A stretch of DNA of 64,000 nt from Leucocoprinus leucothites (GCA_013368445.1 JAACJO010000021.1:372001-436000); one strand, 5' to 3'; numbered from the stretch's first letter, positions 10,401-23,753 are shown. The notes: generated by a model not told the origin, from the sequence alone. A program made the numbers and translations.

Positions 10401-13400
10401 ATGGTCTCAGCTAGTGAACTCGACGACATCTATTCCCCCTTTCGCCTACAAGCAATGACCCACGATGAAATTCCCTCATCCAGTGAAGACGGATCGGGTT
10501 TGCATTCTCCGGTTGGAGGTGTCTTCCCTCGGATGCCGCAGATGCCCCCACTGCAGGGTGGTAGCGAGTCTTGTATGTTGCCATCGTATCTGTTTCCGCC
10601 TTCTCTCTTTAACTTCTTTTCTTTCGCAATAAAGTCCGGTATCAACACGATCCCCAAGTTGACATATCTCCTACTACGGAAATTCTCGCGCCGCAATTTG
10701 ATTTCGCTCAAGGTCTGAACAAGAACCAGCAGCAACAGATACCGATCTTTGATACCAGACTAGAGCCTCCGAGCCCAAGCGCCCGTCAAGTCACGTTCCC
10801 CCACTATAACCAACTACACTCATCTCGTTACCACCTAGCGCACTTCCCTACTCAATATCCACCTGTTTCTTCCCGTATTCCTGCCACTAGCCTTGCTACA
10901 ACGCCAGTAAATTTCAGGTTTATCCCACCACGACCCGAGCAACCGTCGTCTGGTGGACCTTCTCATGAGCCCATCTATTACCAGCAACCGCCCGTATCCT
11001 CAAGCAGCGCGAGCATGGGCACTGATCACAGGCCTAATCCCGTGGCCACGGCCGAGCGAACGGAGCCTTCGATGTCAAACGCGGTCAGTACTTCAAGAGA
11101 GACTCGAAAGGGGATAGCACCAGTTGTCATAGCCTGTCGTCTCTGGTAAGCCCGTTTTTTCATTAGAATTTTTCATTAAGCCTTTTATCGGTATACTAAC
11201 GAATTTCGGGCTTCCTTTACCCTGTTGTTTCTTCTCAGTCGCGCACGAAAAATACGATGTGATTCAACTAGGCCCGAATGCAACAATTGTCTCCGAAGAA
11301 ATAACGAGTGCGAGTATGATGCAATGCCCAAACGAAGGGGACCAGATAAGCGTCCCGGTACGCGTCAAAGAAGATGTAAAAAGCGGGCTACGGATGACCC
11401 AACACCCCCTAATCCGAAGCGTCGTCGAACTGGTCCAGAACCAGAATCAGATACCCAAGAGGCACAACCACATCGAATCAAGGAGAAGATGGTCGACTCA
11501 AAGCGTGCCTCGCCTTCCTCCCGTCACCCCGACAGACCTGCCGAACTTCACATTCAGACAACCACCCTTCACGCATCTCCGAGTTTGCACCGTCCTTCTT
11601 CGGGCTCGGACCATTTTGTGAAGGTATAGACGTTCGACTATTCTGTTGCCAATGATAATGCTCACTCTGGTGGGAGTAGCAGGAAGAATCTCCGACGTAT
11701 CGCCGTCTTCCAGCGTATGGGTACGAGCACGAACCTTTAGCAAGGGCGCAATTTCCACGTCCTATCGACTCGAACGCACTGCCGAATGAGCCACATCGTA
11801 TGTTTTCACTCCCGACATCACCGATTTTTGAGGCGACACAAAGGGAGTGGGACCAAATTACTGAGCTTTATGGGTGAGCAACCGCCTTACCCTCCAATGT
11901 CTACTTTCACCAATGCCGTGAATTTTAGTCCTCAAGAAATCGTTGACCGTATCAACTTCCTGTAAGTTTGCGACGTTGACTCAGGTTTTCTGTTACCCTT
12001 ACATGCTTGCAGGCGACTTAACACAGAGCACCAACTTTCCTTTGTCAATATTGACTTTCTCTCTGCACAGATATATGACGACGTTGAGCGCTTCAAGATC
12101 CAACCTGCTTTTATCCTTGCGGCACTCGCCCTCGCGCAGCTCATACAATCCAGCGTCACAAATCAAGGAACAGCTGGCATGGCCCAGGCTGTAGCTTTAC
12201 GACTCCAAGCCCAAACAGCTGTGGATGAGGCGCGGCAATCAGGGCTGCTCAATGCAGATCTAGCGAAGGCTCAATTCGTGAGTCAGTGGAGATTTTCCCT
12301 CGCTGACTATCTAATGTTCTGTTAATAGCTCCTTGCAATTTTCGAATCCTCGGCGTATACAGAATACAGCTATTCCCGCGCAACTGCCGCTCTGCATGCA
12401 TTGGACGATGTTATTACCAGTCTCTCCCTGACGACTTTGGACGCAAGGGACCCATCAGTTTCCTCGTTCACACATGGGTCGGTCCCATCTGTTTTCCCGG
12501 AAGATGGTCCTTCTCTCACTGGAAAAATATGTAAATGTTTACCTCATGAGGTGAACGATGCATCGAAAGATTATCAAACCCGCGTCTATCACCTCCCTTG
12601 GCATCATAACTGGACCCGCGAGGAAATACACGAGGAAGAAATACGCCGCCTGTGCTGGAGCGCCCTGAGCCTTGTTTCAGAACATAATGCACAATGCATG
12701 GCGCTCGGACGGGATGTTCCAAACTTTTCTTTGAATCACCCAAGCAACGTAAGTTTACCCTGACGACATGACGATTTTCATATGATTTATATCATCACAG
12801 TTTGTGTTGCTCTTCCCTGGTGAGGCGTTTGATCGGCTCCGTCATAAAGACCCGAGCGATCCTCTCTTGCCGAATGAGTCCGTGTGGGGCCTATACTGCC
12901 GTAGCCTGCTCCTTTGGAACTTCTGCGTATCAGTAAAGGAAGGTCACACAACGGTCGATGACAAGATAGAAGCTTTCACGCACTCCGTTGGTGTGGCCCA
13001 GATGATCGAGGACGCTCTCAACGTGCATCGGTGTAACCTCGACACCACGATCATGTACCAGACACGAGAATATCTCTTCAAGTGGGTTCCTAAAATCCAT
13101 TACTCAGTTGTTTAGAGAAATTAACGTGGTATCCAGCATTCGCATGTTGGTTGCGCATGAAGTCAGAGTCAGGTAAGTTGGTAAACTAGTGCAATTATTA
13201 CGCCACCCTGATTTTTCATAGTGTCGTCGGTCTCACCACGTCTGGCCGTCCTGGCATGCTATTCAGCACGAAGCACGTTGAAGAATGGGGTATGGGTTTT
13301 GTCCAGTTATATCGATTAGGCCCTAAAGTCTTTTAGTTCGAGCACAACAGGGCACCATTCAAAGAGTTAAAAGCATCATCCACCACTCCAGTTCCGGAGA

Positions 13401-13794
13401 AGACAACGACCTGACTCGACAGCCTTTCGCAGTTTCCTGGTTCGTGAATCAGCTGAACGTGTATGTCCCCGGATTTCCCTCGTGAACCCCTGTGTAATCT
13501 CGACCTGTAGGGCTGTTTTAATTTGGCCATACGAGCAATCCATGGTCGGCCTTCTAGAGCTTGCCAAAGACCTGCTGTATATCGTGGACATCCTGAATTA
13601 TTACTGGGAGTGCCCAGGTATGTTGAGGGTCCCAAAGCGTTAATTCTTTACTCACCATTTACAATACTGTAGAAAATTCCACTCGAACCGAGGGCTTGCG
13701 GGGAGAGCTCATCAAAGCATGCCTCGCGCGAGGTGTTGCCCCTCCTTTGACCACAAGTTATGTTCCGCAGAGCATACGCACCAACACTTATTAA
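10401..13794 (+). CDS. Zn(II)2Cys6 transcription factor with fungal middle-homology region
   Basis: Nuclear DNA-binding regulator of 904 residues. Thirteen exons: 10401-10572, 10635-11145, 11239-11623, 11683-11873, 11929-11961, 12013-12277, 12329-12748, 12801-13081, 13137-13172, 13222-13289, 13337-13460, 13511-13617, 13673-13794; the sum is 2,715 nt and in frame. A Gln/Pro/Ser-rich N-terminal region of about 220 residues precedes the binuclear cluster C-x2-C-x6-C-x6-C-x2-C-x6-C (Cys 225 to 252), which is split by an intron inside the second Cys codon. Basic linkers follow. The C-terminal two thirds, with motifs such as ILAALALAQL, RLCWSAL and LFPGEAFDRL, resemble the fungal-specific transcription factor domain. 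Targets are unknown. It converges on the EF-hand/ZZ gene with a 317 bp gap. Confidence 0.93.
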
Positions 13795-14111
13795 CCTGCT
13801 TACTGCATATACCAAGAATTTGTTCATTACGCTTAATATAATTGCCATGGGCCACTTCTGTCCAAATGTTTTGGACTAATACCGTGTACTCATAAACCCG
13901 TTTGTATAATAATCACCAATCTCTTTGAAATGACAGCCATTGGACGCACGGTGACGATGTTTTAGTAATCGACACCATATGAGAAACTTAACCGACCTTG
14001 CGTATCTGAATTTTATCTGCTCCCACTGAGCACAACACAGCGGTTATTGATTCAAATGGATTAGAAATCATGCCGAACACGTGAGCTAACTTCAAGTACT
14101 GGGGATGCAAT
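13795..14111. other. Short interval between convergent genes
   Basis: 317 bp holding the 3' UTRs of the transcription factor (+) and the EF-hand/ZZ gene (-). No coding signal. Confidence 0.6.
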
Positions 14112-17100
14112 CTACATCCCGTCCTCCTTCATTCTCATGAGCTGTGTCAACAATGCCTCAAATGAGTTGAATCGCTCATCCAGCTTTCCTTCAAGCTTGC
14201 TCAGGCGCTCTTCCAGGACATTGACCCTATCCTGTAATGTGCTCTCGAGCCCTTCAAGCCTTTTAATGGTTACATCCGTCGCGTCTTGCTCAAACTTCTC
14301 CTCAGTCGTGTCAAATAAGCGAATGGTGATATGAAAGCGCCCGTGATAAGGCGCTGGGCCATCCTTCAGTGCTTGTGCTTCTCTGACCTCACAGCCATTA
14401 CAGACAAACGTATCCCGTGCTATAAAGAAGTGAGGCATTAGACTTTGATGAATCATAGTCTTCCAAGTACTTACTACAGTCCACGCAAACATAACATGGC
14501 GCTGATACTCGTGCGTTGCAGCAAGCGCAGCAGAATTTGTTGGATTTGGACTTCGACTTGAGATCGGACTGCGATTTGCGGCTGGTTTCAATGCCTCGGA
14601 GTGTTGCTTTTATCCTTTCAACGAGAGTCCGCGCGTTATTAATGACGAAAGCGAGCCGATAGTCGTGGATGACAACAAACGATTTGAGCATCGAGTGAGT
14701 CTGATCGTGCACGAAGGTATCGACACTCATTTGCTGGTCCACACAATCAGGACATAGACGGACACGGGTGGATAGGTCGGCGGAAACACATTGGAGGCAT
14801 TGATACCCTGGGTACAAGATTGATCGTTCGCAGTTGTCGCAACTGATGTTACTAGAAATGCACGTCAGTAACATGGTTTGAATTCCGTATATCGCCACCC
14901 ACAATAGATAAGCTTCTCTGTCGCTTGCATAATTAGCCAGCGCTCGGCATAGACCGGAGACACTTGGGGATAAGGATTCATCGAGCGTGTCAAGTTCATT
15001 TTGTTCTTCAGAGCCAAGGGCATGATCAGGCGTCATATCTGCCTCAGCATCCCATGAGCGCTGGCGTAATTCAATAGCGCGCCTGGCCTCCCTCATGCGG
15101 TCCCGCAGGTATGGCCACGCCCAACGTTTCTTCTGTACGAGATATGATGCCGCCCTGCAAGCGAAGGACCACCGAGCCTTCGCAGCGTTTTGCGCATATT
15201 CCCCGTCATTGTATCTGAAACGGTACAACTCGGGCGTAGTACGCCTGAGGATGAACGTGAAACTCTCCACATTGGCAGCCTCGTCTTCTACCACCTGCTC
15301 ACCACCATCCCCGTCATCGGCATTGGCGACATCGGAAGCGTTGACCTCTTCATCAATTTCCCTTTCTTCCACCTCGTCATCAGGTGGGATATCCTCGGAA
15401 TCACCCACTTCAGAAATTTCGGTTATCTGATCCCCCGATTCCTCGTTTTCTGCTTCGCCATCATTTCCTTCACCAGAATTCTCGGCGGCCACACCTTCAT
15501 CGTCCTCATCCTCGTCCGCCTCGTCATCATCCGCCTCATTATCGTCCCTTCGTCCCTTTCGTTTTCAGCAGGTTCATCCTCTTCATCATCCTCGCCTTCA
15601 ACTTCGTATGTTCCCTCTATTGTCTGGGTCAACGGATCGAAGATACCGGACAGGTGGTAGAAGGTATCTTCGAACTCCTCGTCATGAAGTGTAATGGTAA
15701 TATTTTGAGTCCCATCTTCATTCGCCTCAGCTCTCCCAGATACCTCTGCCATTCCACAACAAGAGACGGCTCTGCCCGTGACATTTCGGTGCATGTCAAT
15801 GTTAAGAATGCGGATCATCACGAGACCTTTAACGCTGATCCGATCATTATCGGAGTCGGTGTGATAGCAATGGCCGGTCCAGACGCCTTCGGGCCCAGAT
15901 GGATAAATAGGTTCCTCTGAGTCCAGTTGAAACACGGGAAGGTCAACGTCAATGGTTTGATATGAAAACGTAGTTTGATGCGGATAGTGGAGCAATTGTA
16001 GATCTTCCTCGCGGTTCTCGGTTTGAGATTCATTGCGTTCGATGGACCTATCCTGCCAAGAGGAAATACTGTTGTCGCTGGGTTTCCATGTCTCAGGACT
16101 CCCCCATATTAGACGGTACTGCATCAGCATCAGTACTTGTTAGACAAAAAACCCACAGGAAACCTCACCATGCCAAATGCAAAATTTTCGAGCCGCAAAC
16201 TGGCATCTGCGTGGGCCTGTTTGTAGATGGCTATAATATCGTTGTTATTCAGAATACAGGAAGTTCGTGAGCGCCACCCTTACCTCCAAGATACTCGGCT
16301 CGATGTTTGATGACGGCTGCGATCGACTCGAAACTCACAGCCCAATAATCGAGTTCTTCTGTATGTATAATGTACTGACAGGCGATCTTGATGATGCGGA
16401 GATGGTGTTGCAAAAGGAGGAAGATAAGAGGAAACACATACTACGGAGAATCAAGGTCATTTCTACCTCCTGAATTACAATGGGATACTTACGCGCTCGA
16501 TACGTCCTTGTCCTGTGATCAGAGCGACAGTGGCAGCGGAGTCAATGTTGTAACCAATGCTCTTGAGGTTTCTTTCTAAGCGTTCCTCTTCGCTATGAAT
16601 ATACAACTCTGTCAATTGCGAGAGGTTCGAATCCATCTGGTCATTTTCATCCACTGGACCGGTCGAGCGAAGCAGTTGTTCGATCGTCCGAAAGAAATCA
16701 GAGTCAAGATACCAGTCGACGAGAAACCGGTTATCGGCTTTGACGCATTCCAAGTTTCGATGCATCTCCTGAATCAACAAATATATCTGATTTTGATATC
16801 GTGAAATACTATGGTGCCAGCCTATGTAAAGCGGTTCATATATGTTGCCAGCGGAATGCGAACAGAGATATGCCTATACCTTTCGCCCAGAACGCTAGCC
16901 AATGGAGAAGACTGAAATGAGAAAAGGAACCGTTGAATTAATAAATTGATCGAATAGCTGTCATACTTACGTCCATCCTTTCGGCCTCTCCATAGCAAAG
17001 GTGTTGGCTTCCTTAATACTTATAAAGCCTGTCCCGTCATCATCTATAGCTTCAATGATAGGCTGCAATTGAGCGACAGTGATATATTCGAGGGTCCAAC

Positions 17101-18809
17101 GATCATCTATATGGATGGGATCGTCGCAGTTCTTGTTTTGATCAGGTTCATTGGGAGAAGGGAAAGTGTCAGGTGTAGTAGGAGTCGGCAAGCTGGCGGC
17201 GACCACGACTCCAGGAGTCGCGGGAACCGGAGCGACGGTTAATTGATCCGTGAAGTAGTCCCGGAGAGCGAGGACAAAATGCCGGGCTTTCACACTGCCC
17301 TTCCAACCCTATCAGTAAACGTGTCAGGCAGGCGCTCATCCCCTCATTTCCGGAACTTACCATCTCCTTCCAGAGGTGTTGAAGATCCTAGAGGACCTGG
17401 AATTGAGCACCTTTTGCGCTTGATACTGGATATTAATTACACACCGCATCAACAATCCTTTCGTGTGCTCCCGAAAGCAACACCGACATAATCTGCCGCC
17501 CTTGCTTCTCCATTGCATCGGTGATCTGTTCTTGCTGAATAGCCATCTTCGCTTCAAACACAGCCAGATTTTTCTTGAATATGTTATCAACGTCTTCCGC
17601 CATCTCTTTTAGCAGACCCTTCCTCGCTGCGACAATATCGTCATTTCCCTTTGCCGCAGAACGTTGTGCAACAGCGGACAAGGATTCTCCAGATTTTGAA
17701 ATAAGCTTCGTCAAGAGGTCGTCGCGCTCGATACACGCCCTTACCCCTCCGTTCTCCTCTAAGAATTTGGTCATCTCCCTTTCTCGTGGCGTCTCGAGTT
17801 TCTTAAATATGTCAAGCATTGTGGTCTCGATGCTCTTTAACGTCGCCTGTTGCTTGTCCAGCTTTTGATTGGCCTTTTCTACGCCGAGTGCAATATGAAC
17901 CGCCAATGCCTGCTCGAGTTGTGTTTGATGATCGGCAAACGTCGATGCCCAGCCAGCCAATCTGCTCTCGTATACCTTGGATTTAAGCGTCCTCGCTGAA
18001 AACAATAAACATTTAATAAAGGTGTGCAAGCTGAATATTACGCACACAGGAAGCTCTTCTTGAGATACGCATCACAGGCCGATCCACACTCCTGGATACT
18101 CTTCGCGATGGCCATGATAAGACCCTGCATTCTATCTTTGACTGTTATCCCATCTGGGCCCTCTTCTTCAGGATCTTTCATATGTCGAAGTCTACGACGA
18201 ACAATGTAAGTTTGGGATTATGAATTGCCTACGGCTCCACTCACTGGAATAAAACACACATTGTGTCCTGCATCTGAACACGAAGAGCCATCACTTTTTG
18301 ATTATTTTCTCGGCGTGTGAGATCAAGCGTAATGACGAGCTTGAAAGCAACGACCGCGACTGAATCGTCAAGCTCAGAACTCTAGAATTGACTAAGGTTG
18401 AAGCTCAAACACACCACCAATAAAAGGATGCACTTGAGCCAGTGCGTCCAACCCACTCATCACAACTTTAGCGGTCTCGCTGAACTTGGAGATGGCAGCC
18501 TCAATGGCCTTCGGCTCAAGAGACGCCAATCCTGCTGCGGCAGTTGTAATAGTGTCTTTATTCGCAGCGTAGAATTCGTTGACGAATGTGAACGCTGGCG
18601 ATTGAGCTGCTGCTGTAGTGCCATTGACTAGCATTTCGAGCGACTATTTCAGTATCTCGTAGTAGAATATCGGCGCCGCTCCATAGACACATACCAATGC
18701 TGTCTATCCCGTTCTCCACTTTTCCGACATCCGTCGTCCGGTTTGCGACCCTGTACGCATCCACCAAAGCAATATCCCGAGATTTTTCAGGGTCAAGCTG
18801 GGAAGGCAT
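14112..18809 (-). CDS. Large EF-hand / double ZZ zinc-finger protein (agaricomycete family), with a frame change
   Basis: One gene of about 14 exons, roughly 1,310-1,330 residues. Order: an N-terminal helical domain (VNGTT, HPFIGVAVVAFKLVITLDL); coiled coil at about 220-300; the motif HLWKEMGWKGSVKARHFV, encoded partly by a 27-nt exon (17361-17387); a canonical EF-hand loop DDDGTGFISIKE near residue 480; helical repeats (IERYVFPLIFLLL); a beta-rich domain (GIFDPLTQTIEGTYE); an acidic linker; two ZZ-type fingers, from SCDNC and FCCACC; and a C-terminal coiled coil. Exons 16118-14903, 14851-14475 and 14419-14112 are the last ones. In the acidic linker at about 15,546 the frame must shift by one base; a poor 68-nt intron would also restore it. 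The true start may lie upstream: an in-frame extension reaches about 18885 without an ATG. Function unknown; calcium and zinc binding are inferred from motifs. Confidence 0.85.
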
Positions 18810-19381
18810 CGGAGTGAGGGACCGAAGGTTTGTACCTGAGTTCAGAACGGGTGGCTTTATATGGGGACCCTCTATCGAGAAGGCCACATTTTGATGTTAT
18901 CGTCGAATCTTAATCGAAACCTTATCCGAATAACATGGTGACCACACGGACTTTGACCGACATCCAGCGCACGACTGTACAGTCATCTGATCTTCAAAAC
19001 ATCCTGGTACACCGACCGCAACCTCCGGTCGAGGCGATTTAGCTAACCGATGACAAGAATTCCGAGCGTTCCGCGCCTCCGATATTGATGTAGCCACTAA
19101 AATTGTGCATCCACGATCAACCATTCCCTTTCTGTACTTCGGTTCTTATCCATTTCTGGACGACTTCTTTCGTATGGCCCAGGTATTAATCTGATTGGCA
19201 GTCCAACAACCTTAGACTTGGTACTTATGAGGAACCCTGCCTCCGTTCCCCCTATGGAGCGGCCCGCCTCGGACTCAGCTCACGATGTATGGCTTGAGGT
19301 GTTAAGTCTCGAAAGACCTTCAACCCGTGTCAAAACGTACCCATCGAAATTGATTTTCAGAAATATCCACTAGAGAAAACT
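18810..19381. other. Intergenic, possible missing 5' exon
   Basis: Upstream of the EF-hand/ZZ gene. Its frame stays open to about 18885 and a TAG acceptor sits at about 18870, so a short first exon may hide here. I could not identify one. No other gene seen. Confidence 0.5.
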
Positions 19382-20665
19382 TTATATGGAGTCGACGGAC
19401 AAGACAGTCGTCACTTCGCTTTCCAGGTCTCCAACATTCACGTCGAGACTCAACGCATTGAGAATGAGCCTATTTGACTACAAAATCAACAAGTTACTCC
19501 TGGGTTCACGTATCGACTGGATGGCTTACAACTATGGATATTGTGCATACCAAGATGCTGTCGATACAATCTCATGTTAATCCCCGGCTTTGGGATAAAA
19601 GGAAATTGCGCACGAGAGTATGATAGGTGTGAGGGTCTTGACATATAGATCATATGGAAGGAGGGAAAGAAGAAGGCCTACGAGATGTTTGAGCCTCTAT
19701 CCGTTATTTAAGCGAACTGAAGGTGGACACCAATCCCTCACCAGTAAAAACAAGGGCGGCCCAGGTGCTATCATTCATGACAAGTTGAACAATTGGATGT
19801 TCTGGCCATCTGTCCCGGGAGGCAGTGCGATGCCTCAGGTAAGTCAAAGACCAGAGGATGCCCTGATTAACTATCACTAGTAGACTTTAGCTAGACTTCA
19901 GCATGTGTTATTACTATAGATGGGAACCAGCACACCTACCTAAACCACCATGCTCCATCCGGAGTCGTCTGAAGGTTGCAAAGCTCATCTATCTCAACCT
20001 CGCAGGTAGTCCTCCAAGCTGTCCACGCGTTAAACCCACAACACAACGCAAACCAAGCAACTAAGGGGACCCCAACCCAGGGTGACCGATTATACAGGGC
20101 GTAAACTGTCAATGCCATTTGAATCAGTAAATGAGATTTGACGAGTAGTGACATACGAGTACCTCTCGCTATCATTACAAGCTCCATATTCCACAGCAAT
20201 ATATATGATGAGACCATCTGAAACCCTACCCATGGCCGACAATCCCCGTTCTGCCATTTCAGACCTTGCGTAGATGAGAAGACTACATTTATACTTGAGC
20301 CGTTGTCGGTTAGAAGGTGCAGTGGAGATGATCTACCATTTGCTCACGTTTGCTCAGCAAGTGCGAAATAGCGACACACGACGAAGGATAGCCTGCTGAA
20401 CCATGGACACCGGCGGCTAAACCCAACGCATAAGCGAGAAAATTTGCTGCAGGAAACGGCGTAGCACTATGAACCTCCAGATGCACCGGACTTCACGATC
20501 CCAGGTCAGGGCATGATCAAACGCAAGTAGCGTCAAACCTGCAACTATTTCAGCGAACAGTAGTCAGGCGACCATACAGCGACTCGGATTCGACAAGTAT
20601 GTTCACGTACCATTGCTATACTGTCTCGCGAGTGCTTGGTTCACCATATCTTGAGGATATGACAT
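19382..20665 (-). CDS. DUF6533 multi-pass membrane protein, copy 1
   Basis: Nine exons; the ATG at 20665 opens exon 1 (SYPQDMVNQALARQYSN). Exon 2 carries the family motif LAFDHALTWDREVRCIW. Exon 4 has NVVFSS and LLWNMELVMIAR, exon 5 VYALYNRSPWVG, exon 6 NQGILWSLTYLRHR and LVMNDSTW, exon 7 GLLLSLLPYDLYV, exon 8 ILVCTISIV, and exon 9 begins SNRLILN and stops at 19382. Around seven hydrophobic segments are expected, with the Arg/Lys-rich YRKYR-type loop cytosolic by analogy. Function of the family is unknown. Divergent from most copies: Asp replaces the usual Leu-Val-Tyr context in exon 2. It shares strand and spacing with copy 2, about 970 bp away. All exon junctions and phases match the plus-strand copies. 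Confidence 0.88.
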
Positions 20666-21634
20666 CTTGTTCAAAGGAGGGGAGCCGACTGGTGCACTGG
20701 TAGGGCGAGGTCGAGGGATAAAGTGGAAGAAGGACGCATGGTAAGTACGGTGACCGCTGGGTGAGAAGCGGGAAGCAATGACGGCATGCCGCTTCAAGAC
20801 CTAGTACAGCTCCTTATGTATGCATTTTCCAACAAACAAAATGCGAGCCGTCACGGCCTGTCACAGCCTGGCATTATCGAATCAAGGGTGGCCTCTGTTC
20901 GGTTCCGTAACAAACGTCTTTATTGTTGACTTATTGCATAACAGACAAGCGTGATAAATTCACAAAAACCGTAAGGGAAACAGGCGGAGGTTTTCTCGTG
21001 GGTATAGGGCAAGTTTTATCAATATCAGCTTTCCGAGAAGTCACTGACCGGTGAGAACGCCGAGGTGTTAATAATTCTACCCAACCCTCGATTTCTCACC
21101 GCATGCCGAACACCTGCCGGATTCTCTGTGAAAGGCTCTCTATGTTAAGCGTACTACTTTTGAAGCACATACATGGTCCATGATCGATGCCTGATCAACT
21201 AAGCTCATTCGACTCACTGTGCTTGCTTGTGTGCTTGGATCTGCCGGTACACATGATCAGGCTACGAATCTGCGGATATGATGCTGAACAAGATATTGGT
21301 GGCGAGGTTTAGTCATTGATGACTTAATCAGTTTGAGGTCTAATGATTCCGTGAAATGCATTCAACCCTTGCCAGGGACCTATCTTAAGTTTGCGTAGGG
21401 AGTTGGTCGGTTAAATTGCTCACTTGAACGTCGACAGACCGCCAAGCACCTGGAAGTTGACGGGAGTGTCATCCAAGGCGGACATGTCGGTGTAAGAGGA
21501 GGCGCCGTGGGCTTTGCGAAAGCATCTAGACCACCTCGGAAGTTGAACATTGAACGTTGGCTCCCCCATCTGACTCTGAAAGTGATGGACAGAATCGCGT
21601 TGGCCATCAGGTCTTGCCGCCATTGCTCTATAAT
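20666..21634. other. Intergenic between DUF6533 copies 1 and 2
   Basis: Holds the promoter of copy 1 and the 3' end of copy 2. No coding signal or RNA gene seen. Confidence 0.55.
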
Positions 21635-22898
21635 TTACATGGTGCTGCTAGTTATGATGGTTGATATGTCGACTTGTTCCACTTCCGAGTCAGTCTCGGG
21701 TTTGAAACAGCGTATATTGAGTACGAGTCTGCACGGCTGCGTAATTGCACAAATCAGTCAAATGGCCAAGTTGAGATGAGCGGAGGGCGTACAATGATGG
21801 ATAACAAACACGTCAAGATGCTTTGGACAAAAGTCAATTAATCAAGTAAAATCAAAAGAGACTCGGGATTTCGTACCAGAAAATAATATGACCTAGTTGT
21901 TTCACATAGAAATCATATGGTGCCAAGGACACCAGAACTCCTTGAGTCGACTAGAATCACTGTATGGACCGTTATGAGAAGTGAAGCGAAGTCACCTGCT
22001 AGCAGTAAGAAAGTCCACGAGCTATCCCGTATCACTTGTCGAACGAGAGAGCGATCTGGCCACCCTTCCCTGACGGCACTCCAGTATTTACAATAACTCA
22101 AGCACCAGAATATTGCCTGATTTAAAATGATCACCAGGCTATTGAGATGGGTAATGGCCAGCAAATCAAGAAGGACGGCCAAATATGAACGCCTGGGAGG
22201 CTACTCACCAGAACCATCTGGAGGTGGAGGGCGATTTTGTAGGAATGCAATTCATATCTGTCTCGATTTCAGCTATCGCTGTTGGCAGGGCCCAAGCATT
22301 ATAAGTTCGACAAAGCAGGTACCAGGCGGCTAAAATGGCCCCAACCCATAATTTGCTGCTGTATAGTGCATACACTTTAGATGGATCAGCATAGGAACAA
22401 AAGCCCAAACGGCGCTGCAATACTCACCTCTCATCATCATGATGAACTCCATATTGAACAACAAGACTATCGTCGCACCCATCTGGAACTTGAACCATGC
22501 TAGACACTCCCCATTCTGCCGTCGAATGAAATAGGGTGATGAATATATGACATTGACGCTGTCTGATTTGAGTGGTGAGGAAGTTGTAAATGACTGGAGA
22601 CTCACACGTGGCCTGCGAGAGCGAAGTATCTACTGATGAAATATGTCGCCTTGATTATCCAGGTCGAGTTTCTAGACTCCCGAGAACCTCGTTCAGAGCA
22701 AGGAAAAGAACTTTACGCCGAAAGTCCTACCTCCAAATGTACTGAATCTCATCTTGCCACGTAAGGATATGGTCGTAAAGAAGTAAAGCCAGGCCTGCCG
22801 CTGCCAAGGACACCCATCGATCAAAGTTAATATCACTTTATCTTTGTGAAGATCAGCGTACCATTGATGTACTGTCTTGTATAAAATTCCATCGACAT
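21635..22898 (-). CDS. DUF6533 multi-pass membrane protein, copy 2
   Basis: Nine exons from the ATG at 22898 (SMEFYTRQYIN) to the stop at 21635. Diagnostic pieces in order: LLYDHILTWQDEIQYIW; YFISRYFALAGH; VNVIYSSPYFI; LLFNMEFIMMMR; VYALYSSKLWVG; LNQAIFWCLSYCKYW; EGWPDRSLVRQVIRDSSW; LVSLAPYDFYV; ILTCLLSII; PCRLVLNIR. Splice phases equal those of the other copies. Several acceptors are suboptimal (for example AAGGAG before exon 7), so expression or splicing may be weaker. About seven membrane segments are inferred from hydrophobicity. The role is unknown. Tandem with copy 1 and opposite in strand to copies 3-8. Confidence 0.86.
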
Positions 22899-23753
22899 AG
22901 AGGAAGGTGCGAAACCTCGCCAATGAGTTCCTGTACGTGGTGGTTTGTGTCCAAAGTGCACGCCAGAAACGAGGTGGAAAACGGGCAGGTGCCAGTGTGA
23001 ATTATGACGGCATCTGCCAAGGACGTGCTCAGGGGCCAGCTATCCGGAAAGAAAGAAAAAAGAAGTCATCCCGGGTCTCATGGGGTGAGGACTCAGGAGA
23101 TAATAATCATGACGCATATCGCTTCCGTGGGTTGTAACGTTGGCATTCGACGTCAACAATTAGGTTACCTTCACACTCGTGAGAAGAAGCTTGGATTGGC
23201 CTTGGGTTAGACTTGGGCATGTTAAGTGTGACCCACGCGGTATATATAGAGTAAGCATCGAACCAGAGTGCGCACTGCGAGTACCGTATTGACCTACGGA
23301 AGAATGTCATTCAAACAATCCATCTATCTAACTTTGCTTATTCCCATTCTGTCCCTATACTATTCGTTAGATTGAAAGCGGCGTGAGGATGCATGGACCA
23401 GGAGTATGGTAGTTTGTGGCTCATAGGCCTGCCATAATGGCTACAAAAGGGGTAATACGTTAATTAATACCTTCAGCCACTTTCAAGCAATCAGAAGCGA
23501 AATGCTAGCGCCCATCCGGGAAATTCAGTGGTGTCATGTGCTCAAAGGTCACGCCGACGACCAGCATTGTCAGTGTTTGTCGAGGGCGGTCTTGCTCAGC
23601 AAAATCATATGAACACTCGAAGTCACTCGAATTGCGCCATTTCACACAAGCTCCTGCGAACACGGTTCTTATTGAGTCTCTAATCATGTGGAGAACTATC
23701 ATCACTCTCGCACCAACCACTTGCCTCGTATCCTCGGGATATTCAATATTATC
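22899..23753. other. Intergenic; contains the duplicated oxygenase promoter
   Basis: Divergent promoter region between DUF6533 copy 2 (-) and the first oxygenase (+). From about 23345 the sequence is recognisably repeated at about 28138 (blocks such as TTAGATTGAAAGCGGCGTGA and TACCTTCAGCCACTTT), so the oxygenase promoter was duplicated with the gene. Confidence 0.65.

Noticed and set aside
15190..15920. Two plus-strand frames of 156 and 178 codons
   Set aside because: Antisense to the acidic region of the EF-hand/ZZ gene; low-complexity Ser/Leu- and His/Pro-rich products.
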